A stretch of 64,000 bases of DNA from Pseudomonadota bacterium (GCA_021792365.1 JAJYUT010000001.1:558001-622000), one strand, 5' to 3'. Counted from the stretch's first letter, positions 38,770 to 47,957 are shown. Notes: generated by a model not told the origin, from the sequence alone. A program made the numbers and translations.

Positions 38770-39789
38770 TCACTGATGCCTGAGCCCTGACATCTGGCGC
38801 GTTTCCCGCCAGATCATCCACAGCCCCGCCGCGACGATCAGGGCCGCGCCGCCCACCGTGCCGATGCCCGGAATATCGCCCCAGAGGACATAGCCCCAGA
38901 GGCTGGCCCAGAGCAGCGCGGAATACTCGAAGGGCGCGACGAAGCTGGGTGCGGCCACCTTGTAGCCGGCGGTGTAGAGCACCGTCGCGGCGGCCGCCGC
39001 GGCCCCGAATCCGAACAGCAGCGCGGCATCGCCCCAGCTCGGCGTGACCCATCCGCCGGTCAGATAGCTGAGGCTGGGATGAGCCGGGTCATGGAACGCG
39101 CCGCTGCCGAAGACGAGGCTGAGGGCGACGCCCGTCACCAGGAAGCCGATGAGCTGCCAGAATCCCATGACCGCCGAATTGACCCGCATGCCGACCGGGC
39201 GGGTCAGCATCAGCCCGAGCGCGTAGCAGAAGGTCGAGAACAGCACGATCAGCGAGGCCGGCTCGAACACGCCGATCCCGGGATGCTGCACGATGACGAC
39301 GCCGATGAAGCCGACGGCCACCGCGGCCCAGCGCCAGGGCGGCACCCGCTCGCCGATCACCAGCCCGGACAGGGCCGCGATCATCAGCGGCATGGAGAAA
39401 TAGATCGCGACCGCGTCGGCGAATTCCATGGCCGCAAGCGAGATGTAGAAGGTGAGGCTGGCCACCGACAGGATGGCGGAGCGCAGCAGCAGCAGGCCGC
39501 TCGGCCGCGTGCGCAGCAGGGCGGGCAGGCCGCCATTGGCGACGATCCAGGTGAAGATCAGCATCAGCGCCGCGCCAGCGCGGAAGGTCTGCATCTGATG
39601 CACGGGATAGGATGCGCTGACATCCTTGATGTAGGCGTCCTGCAGCGCGGTCACCAACACCGCGGCGCTGAGGATCAGCGCGCCCTTCACGCGTTGCTGC
39701 GGCCGCGCCGCGGCGTCGCTCCGGGCATCGCTCATGGTGCGCGCGTCTGCATCCGCCCGGTGCGCCGTTCTCTTTGCCTGCGATGTCAT
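38770..39789 (-). CDS. EamA/DMT family transporter
   Basis: I take the ATG at 39789 (MTSQAKRTAHRADADART), preceded by GGCGGGGAATTC, giving 339 residues. A polar ~45-residue lead is followed by ten helices in two EamA repeats (ALILSAAVLVTALQDAYIKD, SVASLTFYISLAAMEFADAV, TVLYTAGYKVAAPSFVAPFE, YSALLWASLWGYVLWGD). Members are exporters of metabolites or S-adenosylmethionine-type solutes. The substrate here is unknown. It is on the same strand as, and upstream of, the LysR gene. Confidence 0.87.
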   Translation of the reverse strand: MTSQAKRTAHRADADARTMSDARSDAAARPQQRVKGALILSAAVLVTALQDAYIKDVSASYPVHQMQTFRAGAALMLIFTWIVANGGLPALLRTRPSGLLLLRSAILSVASLTFYISLAAMEFADAVAIYFSMPLMIAALSGLVIGERVPPWRWAAVAVGFIGVVIVQHPGIGVFEPASLIVLFSTFCYALGLMLTRPVGMRVNSAVMGFWQLIGFLVTGVALSLVFGSGAFHDPAHPSLSYLTGGWVTPSWGDAALLFGFGAAAAAATVLYTAGYKVAAPSFVAPFEYSALLWASLWGYVLWGDIPGIGTVGGAALIVAAGLWMIWRETRQMSGLRHQ

Positions 39790-39979
39790 GAATTCCCCGC
39801 CAGCCGCCGCCAGACTCATAGCAGGTCTGTTGCGGTTGCCAAAGGCAGGCGCGCAATAGGAATTTGCAACCGCCGCACGTGAAACAGTTTGGTTTACTCC
39901 ATCTTAAACCTCGTGTCCTAGACATACCCGAATGCAACCAATGAGGCCGCCGCCTCCGGGCGCAGAGGGAAGGACCGGA

Positions 39980-41662
39980 ATGTTCAAGTCCATGTCGATC
40001 CGCCGGAAGTTCTATACCTTCGGCGGCGTGATGGCTGCGATCGCGCTGACCATCAGTGCAATCGGGTACTGGGGTGTCGCGAGGCAGACCGCCGCGCTGG
40101 ACGATGTCGCGACGACGTCGCTCGCTTTGCGCAACCATCTCGAAAGCGACATGATGCATGACGCGCTGCGCGGCGATATCCTGAGCGTACTACGCGCCGC
40201 CCGCGACGCAAACATGAACGATCTGGCCCAGGCCAAAGCCGACCTCGTCGAGCACAGCCAGAATTTCCGCGACCGCATCGCCGCCAACAAGGAGCTGGCG
40301 CTGAGCGATGAGGTGCGTGCCGCCATCGCCGAGGTCGAGCCGAAGCTCGACGCCTATATCCAGACTGCGGAATCCCTGGCGGCGCTCGCCGAGAGCAATT
40401 CCGCCGCCGCCGAGGCGCAATACGCGCCGTTCCTGGCGGTGTTCGAGGAGCTCGAGGATTCCATGGGCAAGCTCAGCGACCTCATCTCGGAATCGGCGCA
40501 ATCGGCCAATGCGGCGGCGCAGGATACGGGATCCCTGGCCGAGAGCGCCCTTGTTCTCGTAAGCGTGCTGGCGCTCGCGGGCCTGGTCGCGATCATCCTT
40601 CTGACCGTGCGCGCGATCTGCACCCCTCTCAACGCCATGGCGGGCGCGATGAGCGCGCTGGCGTCCGGCGACATCTCCGTCGACATTCCGGCGCGCGACC
40701 GCCGGGACGAGATCGGCAACATGGCCTCCGCCATGCAGGTGTTCAAGGACAACGCCATCCGTGCCGAGCAACTGGCCGCCGAGCAGCGCGCCGAGCAGGA
40801 GGCCAAGGCGAAGCGCGCCGAGATGCTGGAGCGACGTACCGCCGATTTCGACCGCAGCGTCAGCTCGGCCCTGAAGACCGTCAGCGCGGCGACCAACGAA
40901 ATGCAGTCGAACGCCGCCGCCTTGTCCGCGACCGCCGAACAGACCAGCCGTCAGGCAACCATCGTCTCCACCGCTTCGGAGGAAGCGACCAGCAGCGTGC
41001 AGACGGTTGCGGCCGCGACCGAGGAGCTGTCCGGGTCGATTTCAGAGATCAGCCGCCAGGTGACGCAGTCGGCCGACATCGCCAGCAAGGCCGCCTCCGA
41101 GGCGGACCGCACCAACGAACAGGTGCGCAGCCTGGCCGAGGCGGCCGAGAAGATCGGCGCGGTGGTGAAGCTGATCAGCGAGATTGCGAACCAGACCAAC
41201 CTGCTGGCGCTCAACGCCACCATCGAGGCCGCGCGCGCCGGCGAGGCCGGCAAGGGCTTTGCCGTCGTCGCCTCGGAAGTGAAGAACCTCGCGACCCAGA
41301 CCGGCCGCGCGACGGAGGAGATCTCCGCTCAGATCGCCTCGATCCAGAACGCGACGGCCAGTTCGGTCGAAGCCATCCAGGGCATCACCACGATCATCAA
41401 CGAGATCAATCAGGTCGCGGCCTCGATCGCGAGCGCGATCGAGGAGCAGGGTGCCGCAACGCACGAGATCGCGCGCAACATCCAGCAGGCCGCCGCCGGC
41501 ACGCAGGAGGTCTCCACCAATATCAGCGGGGTCACGCAGGCCGCCGGCGAAACCGGCCGGGCCGCGGGCCAGATGTTGTCCGCCACCGGCGAGCTTGCCA
41601 AGCAATCGGAAACCCTGCGCGCCGAGGTCGACCGCTTCCTGCGGGATATCAAAGCGAGCTGA
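39980..41662 (+). CDS. Methyl-accepting chemotaxis protein
   Basis: The start at 39980 follows AGGGAAGGACCGGA and gives [20 protein letters not shown], the first membrane helix. A ~150-residue helical periplasmic sensor (four-helix-bundle type) and a second helix ([20 protein letters not shown]) near residue 200 follow. HAMP spans ~210-260. The coiled-coil signalling domain has its conserved hairpin tip in [20 protein letters not shown] and [20 protein letters not shown]. The 560-residue protein would control the CheA kinase. No che genes are adjacent, so it is a scattered receptor of unknown ligand. Confidence 0.95.
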   Translation: MFKSMSIRRKFYTFGGVMAAIALTISAIGYWGVARQTAALDDVATTSLALRNHLESDMMHDALRGDILSVLRAARDANMNDLAQAKADLVEHSQNFRDRIAANKELALSDEVRAAIAEVEPKLDAYIQTAESLAALAESNSAAAEAQYAPFLAVFEELEDSMGKLSDLISESAQSANAAAQDTGSLAESALVLVSVLALAGLVAIILLTVRAICTPLNAMAGAMSALASGDISVDIPARDRRDEIGNMASAMQVFKDNAIRAEQLAAEQRAEQEAKAKRAEMLERRTADFDRSVSSALKTVSAATNEMQSNAAALSATAEQTSRQATIVSTASEEATSSVQTVAAATEELSGSISEISRQVTQSADIASKAASEADRTNEQVRSLAEAAEKIGAVVKLISEIANQTNLLALNATIEAARAGEAGKGFAVVASEVKNLATQTGRATEEISAQIASIQNATASSVEAIQGITTIINEINQVAASIASAIEEQGAATHEIARNIQQAAAGTQEVSTNISGVTQAAGETGRAAGQMLSATGELAKQSETLRAEVDRFLRDIKAS

Positions 41663-41692
41663 CGCCGAACTCGCCCTAGCTAGCTTCCATTC

Positions 41693-41790
41693 CGTCACGG
41701 CAAGGCTTGGCCTTGCCACCCACGAGCTTCAATGAGCAGCACCGTGCTGTTGCAGCGGACTCGTGGACCAGGCCAAGCCTTGGGATGACG
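41693..41790. repeat. Palindromic intergenic repeat, copy 2
   Basis: This copy runs from CGTCACGGCAAGGCTTGG to CCAAGCCTTGGGATGACG, with inner arms CCACGAG and CTCGTGG. It shares both pairs of arms with the element at 11185-11286 while the central loop differs. It lies between the convergent chemoreceptor and grpE genes and may act as a 3' end structure for both. Confidence 0.8.
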
Positions 41791-41813
41791 AGAGTGTTGT
41801 CGGCTAAAGCGCC

Positions 41814-42446
41814 CTAAACGATCGTATCCACCTTGCCCGCATTCGGCGGCGGGGCTTCGCCGGCGGGCGGCTTGGCAACGCCGACCAGGGCGGGGCGCAG
41901 CAGGCGGTCGTGGATCAGGTAGCCAGCCTGCATCACCTGCACGACGGTGCCGGGCTGGTGCTCGGCGGTCGGCACCTCGAACATCGCCTGGTGCAGGTTG
42001 GCGTCGAACTTCTCGCCCATCGGCCAGATGCGCTTGACCTGCTGGCGCTCGAGCGCCGCGTCGAGCTGCCGCTCCGTCGCGCTCACGCCCTCATGCAGGC
42101 TCCTAAGCGCCTCGTCCGAGGCGAGCGCCGTCTGCGGAATGGCCTCCAGGGCGCGATGCAGATTGTCGCTGACCTGCAGGACGTCGCGGGCGAAATTGGC
42201 GATCGCGTATTTGGCGGCATCCTCGCGCTCGCGCTGTGCGCGCCGGCGCACGTTCTCCGCCTCGGCAAGGGCGCGCAGCAACTGGTCCTTGAGCTGCGCC
42301 GTTTCCTGCCGCGCCGCCGCAAGCTGCTCCTCGAGCGCGGGGGCGGCGGGAATCTCCTGCCCGGTATCGACCGGGGAGGGATCGTTGGCCGGTTCCGGCA
42401 TCTCGGTGTCGTTGTCCTTCTCGTCGCTCATGTCGCGATCCAGCAT
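41814..42446 (-). CDS. grpE: Nucleotide exchange factor GrpE
   Basis: The 210-residue protein starts [20 protein letters not shown], an acidic disordered lead. The long paired helices follow ([39 protein letters not shown]). The beta domain contains [20 protein letters not shown] and [20 protein letters not shown]. GrpE releases ADP from DnaK. An internal ATG five codons in (42431) is an equally plausible start. It lies downstream of hrcA on the same strand, as is common in alphaproteobacteria, with a 185-base gap carrying its own promoter candidate. Confidence 0.96.
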   Translation of the reverse strand: MLDRDMSDEKDNDTEMPEPANDPSPVDTGQEIPAAPALEEQLAAARQETAQLKDQLLRALAEAENVRRRAQREREDAAKYAIANFARDVLQVSDNLHRALEAIPQTALASDEALRSLHEGVSATERQLDAALERQQVKRIWPMGEKFDANLHQAMFEVPTAEHQPGTVVQVMQAGYLIHDRLLRPALVGVAKPPAGEAPPPNAGKVDTIV

Positions 42447-42471
42447 TGCACTCGTCTGATGGGGTTGGCGT

Positions 42472-42520
42472 GTTTTAGGGCCATCGCATAGATGGTCAAC
42501 CCCCCGCGATGGTCAACCCC
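42472..42520 (-). promoter_or_regulatory. Candidate grpE promoter with duplicated -35 block
   Basis: The 13-base sequence GGGGTTGACCATC occurs twice on the minus strand (42503-42491 and 42520-42508, 17 bases apart), each containing a -35-like TTGACC. The downstream copy is followed after 16 bases by TAAAAC at 42477-42472, a tolerable -10. No RpoH-type site or CIRCE palindrome is visible here. Confidence 0.45.
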
Positions 42521-42631
42521 GGCGATGACAGCCGAAGCAATGACCCCCGCGGGCCTGCCCGGGCACAGGATTCCCGCGTTAACCCGTCGCCGGCGGCCCT
42601 TTGACGCGGCGAGCGCCCTTCGGTCGGTGGA

Positions 42632-43726
42632 TCAGCCCAGGATCCGCCCGATCACCTTGGCGGTGTAGTCGACCATCGGGATGATGCGGGCATAATTGAG
42701 CCGGCTGGGGCCGATGACCCCGACCGCGCCGACCAATTGCCGCTGGCTGTCCCGGTAGGGCGAGATGACCGCCGAGCAGCCGGCGAGGCCGAACAGGTTG
42801 CTCTCGGCGCCGATGAAGATCTGGACGCCTTCGGCCTGGTCGGCCGCCTCCAGCAGCTTCAGCAGCTGCTCCTTGGTCTCCAGCGCGGTAAACAGCGAGC
42901 GCAGGCGCTCCAGATCGCCCGCGCCCTGCACGTCCTCCAGCAGGTGGGACTGGCCGCGCACAATGAGGGCACCCTCCGCGCGCTCACCGTCCGACCAAGT
43001 GGCGAGGCCTGCCTCCACCACCTTGCGCGCCAGGGAATCGAGCTCCGCCCGCTGGCTCATCAGCTCTTCCAGGATGCTTTCCCGGGCCATGCCGATGGTC
43101 CGTCCGACCAACCGCGCGCTGAGATAATTGGTGGCCTCCACCAGGGTGGAGAGCGGCAGGCCCAGCGGCACGTCGATCAGGCGGTTCTCCACCATGCCGC
43201 CTTCGGTCACCAGCACCACCAGGGCCCGGCCGGGAGAGAGATGCACGAACTCGATATGCTTCAGCGACCGGTCGCTCTTGGGCGCGACCACCAGGCCGGC
43301 GGCCCGCGACAGGCCGGAGAGCAACGTGGTCGCCTGCTCCAGCACTTCGGGGAAGGAGCGGCCGGAGGCGTTGCATTGGCCGTCGATCGCCTCGCGCTCA
43401 TCGGCGGTCAGGCCGCCGATCTCCATCAGCCCGTCGACGAACAGGCGCAGGCCCAGCTCCGTCGGCAGCCGCCCGGCCGAGGTGTGCGGCGCGAACAGCA
43501 GGCCGATCTCCTCCAGATCCGACATGACGTTGCGGATGGTGGCGGGCGACAGATGCCCGAGCCGGCGTGACAGGGTGCGTGAGCCGACCGGCTCTCCGGT
43601 CTCGACATACGCATCGACGATCTGGCGGAAGATCTCGCGCGAGCGCTCCGACATCTCGGCCAGGACGGGCCGATGACCGGCAATGCCGGCGACGCCGCTT
43701 TTTGCACCTTTCGGATCGAATTCCAT
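42632..43726 (-). CDS. hrcA: Heat-inducible transcription repressor HrcA
   Basis: From the ATG at 43726 (MEFDPKGAKSGVAGIAGHRP) the protein has 364 residues, normal for HrcA. The winged-helix segment is SERSREIFRQIVDAYVETGE, VGSRTLSRRLGHLSPATIRN and VMSDLEEIGLLFAPHTSAGR. The C-terminal effector region includes VVLVTEGGMVENRLIDVPLG and VGVIGPSRLNYARIIPMVDY. HrcA represses chaperonin genes through CIRCE with GroEL as modulator. The start is supported by the promoter at 43752-43780 and a GGAGG site 11 bases upstream. A later Met before SERSREIF is possible. Confidence 0.95.
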   Translation of the reverse strand: MEFDPKGAKSGVAGIAGHRPVLAEMSERSREIFRQIVDAYVETGEPVGSRTLSRRLGHLSPATIRNVMSDLEEIGLLFAPHTSAGRLPTELGLRLFVDGLMEIGGLTADEREAIDGQCNASGRSFPEVLEQATTLLSGLSRAAGLVVAPKSDRSLKHIEFVHLSPGRALVVLVTEGGMVENRLIDVPLGLPLSTLVEATNYLSARLVGRTIGMARESILEELMSQRAELDSLARKVVEAGLATWSDGERAEGALIVRGQSHLLEDVQGAGDLERLRSLFTALETKEQLLKLLEAADQAEGVQIFIGAESNLFGLAGCSAVISPYRDSQRQLVGAVGVIGPSRLNYARIIPMVDYTAKVIGRILG

Positions 43727-43751
43727 GGCGGCTTCAACCTCCGGAGCATCG

Positions 43752-43780
43752 AATCTAGGAACCGCGGAATGCGGCGTCAA
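43752..43780 (-). promoter_or_regulatory. Sigma-70-type promoter of hrcA
   Basis: On the minus strand TTGACG (43780-43775), a 17-base spacer and TAGATT (43757-43752) form a good housekeeping promoter. Transcription would begin near 43745, leaving a leader of about 18 bases that contains the GGAGG ribosome site of hrcA. Confidence 0.65.
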
Positions 43781-43824
43781 CTCGCCGTTGCCAGCGGGCG
43801 GGCGCATGGGCACAGTCCGGCGCC

Positions 43825-44181
43825 ATGCGCAAGGTGCAACGCAAGGGCAGACCCAGACGGCGCGTGCCAGCCGCCGCGGGAGACGGCGCGGCGATGGGGC
43901 CGTGCCCGCTCTGCGACCGGCCGATGATCGCCGGGCCGAGCCTTGACCAGCATCATCCCGTCCCGCGCAGCCATGGCGGGCGCGATACAGTCTTCATGCA
44001 CAAGATCTGCCACCGCGCCATCCACGCGATGCTGAGCGAGCGCGAACTGGCGGCGGATTATACCGGTTTCGCGGCGCTGCGCACGCACCCGATGCTCGCG
44101 CAATTCATCGCCTGGGTGAAGAAGCGCCCGCCCGAATACTACGACCGCACCCGCTGGTCGCGCAGCAGGCGATTCAAGTGA
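43825..44181 (+). CDS. HNH endonuclease-domain protein
   Basis: The 118-residue protein has a CxxC pair (GPCPLCDRPMIAG), the His pair in LDQHHPVPRSHGGRDT, and a second knuckle HKICHRAIHAMLSERELA, the ordering of an HNH/His-Me finger domain. The C-terminal IAWVKKRPPEYYDRTRWSRS is conserved in small alphaproteobacterial proteins of this type. Whether it cuts DNA is unknown. It lies divergently from hrcA and about 100 bases before rph. The start could also be the later Met before GPCPLC (43894). Confidence 0.75.
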   Translation: MRKVQRKGRPRRRVPAAAGDGAAMGPCPLCDRPMIAGPSLDQHHPVPRSHGGRDTVFMHKICHRAIHAMLSERELAADYTGFAALRTHPMLAQFIAWVKKRPPEYYDRTRWSRSRRFK

Positions 44182-44284
44182 CCCGGGGAAAGCCGCGGCT
44201 CCTATGGCCCCCTTCCCTGGACTCCGCTACGCCCCGCGTGTAGCTTCCGGCGCAATTTCGAACACTTCATGAGGAGCGCGATCC

Positions 44285-45004
44285 ATGCGCCCATCCGGCC
44301 GAGCGGCGGACGAAATGCGCCCCGTCGAGTTGCTGATCGACGTGAACAAGTATGCGGAGGGCTCCTGCCTCGCCAAGTTCGGCGAAACCCACGTGCTGTG
44401 CACCGCCTCGATCGACGACAAGGTGCCGCCCTTCCTGCGCAACAGCGGCCAGGGCTGGGTGACCGCGGAATACGGCATGCTGCCGCGCTCCACCCATTCG
44501 CGCACCGACCGCGAGGCGGCCAAGGGCAAGCAATCGGGCCGCACGCAGGAGATCCAGCGCCTGATCGGCCGCGCCTTGCGCACCGTCACCAACCTCAAGG
44601 GATTCGGCGAGCGGCAGATCAAGATCGATTGCGACGTTCTGCAGGCGGATGGCGGCACGCGCACCGCGGCCATCACCGGCTCCTATGTCGCGCTCTATCT
44701 CTGCTTTCGCCACATGAAGAAGCTGGGCGCGGTGCACGACATTCCGCTGAGCGACCAGGTCGCGGCGGTGTCCTGCGGCATTCATCAGAAACAGGCCGTG
44801 CTCGACCTCGATTATGCCGAGGATTCCACCGCCGAGGCCGACGCCAATTTCGTGCTGACCGCCAAGGGCGGCATCATCGAAGTGCAGGGCACCGCCGAGC
44901 GCGAACCCTTCAGCGAGGCTGAATTCCTGCAATTGCTGGGCTTCGCCCGCAAGGGCATCGCCGAATTGACACGCCTGCAGCGCGTCGTGCTGGGGTTGGA
45001 GTAG
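44285..45004 (+). CDS. rph: Ribonuclease PH
   Basis: The 239-residue phosphorolytic 3'-5' exoribonuclease trims tRNA 3' ends. It starts [20 protein letters not shown] after GAGGAGCG. Conserved blocks are [60 protein letters not shown] and [20 protein letters not shown], followed by [20 protein letters not shown]. The next genes are the GNAT-RdgB fusion and hemW, the usual rph-rdgB-hemW order of alphaproteobacteria. Confidence 0.97.
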   Translation: MRPSGRAADEMRPVELLIDVNKYAEGSCLAKFGETHVLCTASIDDKVPPFLRNSGQGWVTAEYGMLPRSTHSRTDREAAKGKQSGRTQEIQRLIGRALRTVTNLKGFGERQIKIDCDVLQADGGTRTAAITGSYVALYLCFRHMKKLGAVHDIPLSDQVAAVSCGIHQKQAVLDLDYAEDSTAEADANFVLTAKGGIIEVQGTAEREPFSEAEFLQLLGFARKGIAELTRLQRVVLGLE

Positions 45005-45045
45005 GAGGCACTGGACAATCCAACGCTCGTCTCGCTCACTCTCAT

Positions 45046-45128
45046 GTCATCCCGGCCTTGAGCCGGGATCCATTCCGCAGGCGCACGTGCGGCTGAAGCA
45101 TGGACCCCGGCTCGCGGGCCGGGGTGAC
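45046..45128. repeat. Palindromic intergenic repeat, GC-rich variant
   Basis: The element begins GTCATCCCGGCCTTGAGCCG and ends GCCGGGGTGAC, with an inner GGATCCA/TGGACCC pair. It has the same outer GTCATCCC ends and overall layout as the copies at 11185 and 41693 but a GGC-rich arm. It lies between rph and the GNAT-RdgB gene. Confidence 0.7.
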
Positions 45129-45192
45129 GGTGGAGCGGTTACGAGCGTGGCGCGGTTGTTCCGGCAATGATGACTTGAGACGTAGGCGCGCA

Positions 45193-46281
45193 GTGACCAC
45201 CACGCTTATCATCGCCCCCGAGCGCGATCCGGATGCCAAGGCGCGGATCTGCCGCGCGATCCTGGAGTCGCTGCCCGAGTGGCTCGGCATTCCGGAGGCG
45301 ATCGACCGGTTCTGCCGCGAGGTGCGGGACCTGCCCATGTGGGCGGCGCGGCGCGGCGATGACGTGGTCGGCTTCGCGACCCTGCGGCAGCATTTCCCAG
45401 CAACGGCGGAGCTGCACCTGATCGCGATCAACCCCGCGCATCATCGCGCCGGTATCGGCGCGCGGCTGCTGCGGGAGATGGAGCAGCGCCTTGCGGCGTC
45501 CGCCACGCGGGTTGTGACGGTGAAGACCCTGGCGCCCAGCGCGGGCGACCAGGCCTACGCGCGCACGCATCGCTTCTATGCCGCGCAGGGCTTCGTGCCT
45601 CTGGAAGTGTTCCCGACCCTGTGGAACGCGGAGAACCCCTGCCTGCTGATGGCAAAGACCGTGCGGACGCCGCGCCGCTTCACCGAGCAGAAGCTGGTCA
45701 TCGCCAGCCACAACAAGGGCAAGCTCAGGGAAATGGTGGAGCTGATGGCACCGCTCGGCATCGAGGTAATGCTGGCCGGCGATCTCGGCCTGCCGGAACC
45801 CGATGAGACGGAGGATTCCTATATCGGCAATGCCAGGCTGAAAGCGGTGGCGGCGGCGACCGCCTCCGGCCTGGCCGCCCTTGCCGACGATTCCGGATTG
45901 TCGGTCGATGCCCTCGGCGGCGCGCCGGGCATCTATTCGGCGCGTTGGGCCGACAAGGACGAAAGCGGCGAACGCGACTTCAACATCGGCATGGACCGCG
46001 TGCTGCGCGAATTGGCGCCCCATGCGGATCGCCGCGCCCGCTTCGTCAGCGCGCTCGCCCTGTGCTGGCCGGACGGCCACTGCGAGCTGTTCGAGGCCTG
46101 GGTCGATGGCGACATTATCCAAGAGAAGCGCGGCACGCGGGGCTTCGGCTACGACCCGATCTTCCGCCCGCATGGCTACGACATCACCTTCGGCGAGATG
46201 GATCCCGACCATAAGCGGGCGATCAGCCACCGCGCCGAGAGCTTCCGCCAGCTCCTGGCGGCGTGTTTCACCGGGCGATGA
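45193..46281 (+). CDS. rdgB: GNAT acetyltransferase fused to RdgB (XTP/dITP pyrophosphatase)
   Basis: From the GTG at 45193 (VTTTLIIAPERDPDAKARIC) one frame of 362 codons holds two domains. Residues ~1-155 are a GNAT acetyltransferase with the acetyl-CoA loop NPAHHRAGIGARLLREMEQR and FYAAQGFVPLEVFPTLW. Residues ~163-362 are a full-length RdgB/HAM1: LVIASHNKGKLREMVELMA, LAALADDSGLSVDALGGAPG, RGFGYDPIFRPHGYD and HKRAISHRAESFRQLL. RdgB hydrolyses non-canonical purine triphosphates. No stop codon separates the domains. A GTG at 45661 could start RdgB alone but has no ribosome site. The function of the GNAT half is unknown. Confidence 0.9.
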   Translation: MTTTLIIAPERDPDAKARICRAILESLPEWLGIPEAIDRFCREVRDLPMWAARRGDDVVGFATLRQHFPATAELHLIAINPAHHRAGIGARLLREMEQRLAASATRVVTVKTLAPSAGDQAYARTHRFYAAQGFVPLEVFPTLWNAENPCLLMAKTVRTPRRFTEQKLVIASHNKGKLREMVELMAPLGIEVMLAGDLGLPEPDETEDSYIGNARLKAVAAATASGLAALADDSGLSVDALGGAPGIYSARWADKDESGERDFNIGMDRVLRELAPHADRRARFVSALALCWPDGHCELFEAWVDGDIIQEKRGTRGFGYDPIFRPHGYDITFGEMDPDHKRAISHRAESFRQLLAACFTGR

Positions 46282-46372
46282 TGGCCGCTCGCATGCAGGT
46301 CGCCCCGGCCCATCGAAGCTCCTGGATGGTCGGACCAAGTCCGGCCATGGCGGAGTAGGTCGGGAGGGCAGC

Positions 46373-47533
46373 GTGCACACGCCCTCCCCCGGCTTCGGCA
46401 TCTACATCCACTGGCCATTCTGCCGGTCCAAGTGCCCGTATTGCGACTTCAACTCCCATGTGCGGGAGCGCATCGACCATGCGCGCTGGCGCAACGCGCT
46501 GCTGGCCGAGCTCGAGCACTACGCGCGCGAGACGGAAGGGCGCAAAGTCACCAGCGTCTTCTTCGGCGGCGGCACGCCGTCGTTGATGGAGCCGGAGACC
46601 GTCGCGGCGCTGATCCGGCGCGTGCGCACGCTCTGGCCGGTTGCGGACGACATCGAGATGACGCTCGAAGCCAATCCGACTTCTGCCGAGATCGAGAAGT
46701 TCCGCGCGTTCCGCGACGCCGGGGTCAACCGCGTGTCGCTGGGCGTGCAGAGCCTGGTTGCCGACGATCTCAAGTTCCTCGGCCGCCAGCACGATGCGGC
46801 CCAGGCCCTGGCGGCGGTAGAGATGGCGGCGCGCATTTTCGACCGCTTCTCCTTCGACCTCATCTACGCACGCCCGAACCAGACGCTCGCGCAGTGGCAA
46901 GAGGAGCTCGATCGCGCGCTGGCCTTCGCGGCCGGCCACATCTCGCTCTACCAGCTGACCATCGAGCCGGGCACGCAGTTCGAGCAGGCCGTGGCGCGCG
47001 GCGATTTTCGCGTGCTGGACGAGAAGCCCGCCGCCGCGCTTTACGAGGCAACGGTCGCGCGTCTCGGTGGCGCCGGACTCGCCGATTACGAGATCTCCAA
47101 TTTCGCCAGGCCCGGCGAGGAATCGCGCCATAACCTCACCTACTGGCGCTATGGCGATTATGTCGGCGTGGGTCCCGGCGCCCATGGCCGCCTCACCCTC
47201 GGCGGCAACAAATATGCGACCCGCCAGCACCGCGCGCCGGAAGCCTGGCTTGCCCTGGTCGAGCGCGACGGTCACGCCACGCGCCAGCGCGATCCCGTCC
47301 CGCGCGCCGAACGGCTGAGCGAGATGCTGATGATGGGCTTGCGCCTGAAGGAAGGCTTGCCGCTCGCCCGCATCGAAGAGGAATCGGCCCAGCCTTTCGC
47401 CCAGGCGATCGATCCCGCGCGCCTCCGGCGCCTGGTCGATGGCGGCTTCCTGGCGCCCGCCGAAGATCACCTTGCCGCGACGCAGGCCGGCCGGCAGCGC
47501 CTCGACGCCGTGCTGGCCGCCCTGCTCGCATAG
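46373..47533 (+). CDS. hemW: Haem chaperone HemW (radical SAM)
   Basis: The GTG start at 46373 follows CGGGAGGGCA and gives a 386-residue protein beginning VHTPSPGFGIYIHWPFCRSK. The radical SAM cluster motif is CRSKCPYCDF (CxxxCxxC), followed by VFFGGGTPSLMEPETV, TLEANPTSAEIEKFRAF and NRVSLGVQSL. The C-terminal HemN-type region has YEISNFARPGEESRHNLTYW and YVGVGPGAHGR. HemW proteins bind haem and deliver it to respiratory enzymes; they lack the extra Cys of true HemN. It is downstream of rdgB with about 90 bases between. Confidence 0.95.
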   Translation: MHTPSPGFGIYIHWPFCRSKCPYCDFNSHVRERIDHARWRNALLAELEHYARETEGRKVTSVFFGGGTPSLMEPETVAALIRRVRTLWPVADDIEMTLEANPTSAEIEKFRAFRDAGVNRVSLGVQSLVADDLKFLGRQHDAAQALAAVEMAARIFDRFSFDLIYARPNQTLAQWQEELDRALAFAAGHISLYQLTIEPGTQFEQAVARGDFRVLDEKPAAALYEATVARLGGAGLADYEISNFARPGEESRHNLTYWRYGDYVGVGPGAHGRLTLGGNKYATRQHRAPEAWLALVERDGHATRQRDPVPRAERLSEMLMMGLRLKEGLPLARIEEESAQPFAQAIDPARLRRLVDGGFLAPAEDHLAATQAGRQRLDAVLAALLA

Positions 47534-47534
47534 T

Positions 47535-47589
47535 TATTTCGAGCAACATCGAAATATGGCTTGACGCGCGCGCCGGCCAGCTCTAGCAT
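47535..47589 (+). promoter_or_regulatory. ArsR-type operator and promoter of the arsR cassette
   Basis: TATTTCGA (47535-47542) and TCGAAATA (47549-47556) form a perfect eight-base inverted repeat with a six-base spacer. It is followed by TTGACG (47561-47566), a 17-base spacer and TAGCAT (47584-47589). Transcription should begin close to 47596, which is the arsR start codon itself, so the arsR message may be leaderless; no ribosome site precedes its ATG. The palindrome just upstream of -35 is the expected place for autoregulation by ArsR. Confidence 0.7.
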
Positions 47590-47595
47590 ATTTCC

Positions 47596-47907
47596 ATGAA
47601 AGTCGAAAAAGCAGCGAAGCAGCTCGAAGCTCTTGGCAACCCGACGCGTCTCAAGGTCTATCGCGCCTTGGTGCGGGCGGGCGACGATGGGCTGCCCGTC
47701 GGACATCTGCAGGACAAGATCGGCATCGCCGCTTCCACCCTGTCGCATCATCTGCACCGGCTCATCCTGACCGGGCTGGTGACGCAGGAGCGGCAGGCCA
47801 CCACCTTGATCTGCCGGGCCAATTACCCGGCGATGGACGATCTGGTCGGCTACCTGGTGAACGAATGCTGCCTCGATGCCTGCCGGGCGGACGAGCGCGC
47901 GGCATAG
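47596..47907 (+). CDS. arsR: ArsR/SmtB family transcriptional repressor
   Basis: The 103-residue winged-helix protein reads AKQLEALGNPTRLKVYRALV, then GHLQDKIGIAASTLSHHLHR as recognition helix and LICRANYPAMDDLVGYLVNE as dimerisation helix. It ends ECCLDACRADE, with three cysteines close together. C-terminal Cys clusters of this kind bind As(III) in some ArsR subtypes. It is the first gene of a three-gene unit with an FAD enzyme and an MFS exporter and has its own operator. The arsenic assignment rests on family and context. Confidence 0.85.
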   Translation: MKVEKAAKQLEALGNPTRLKVYRALVRAGDDGLPVGHLQDKIGIAASTLSHHLHRLILTGLVTQERQATTLICRANYPAMDDLVGYLVNECCLDACRADERAA

Positions 47908-47957
47908 CACTCTTTTTTTGGCTGCCTATTTCTAAGATTCTGGAAGGAGCGAATAAG

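Noticed and set aside
42447-43760. CIRCE element (TTAGCACTC-N9-GAGTGCTAA) near hrcA and grpE
   Set aside because: No such palindrome is present in either gap; HrcA probably acts on groESL elsewhere.
47865-47957. Upstream extension of the flavoprotein frame into arsR
   Set aside because: The strong GGAAGGAG site and the FAD loop position favour the ATG at 47958; the extension is arsR shadow sequence.
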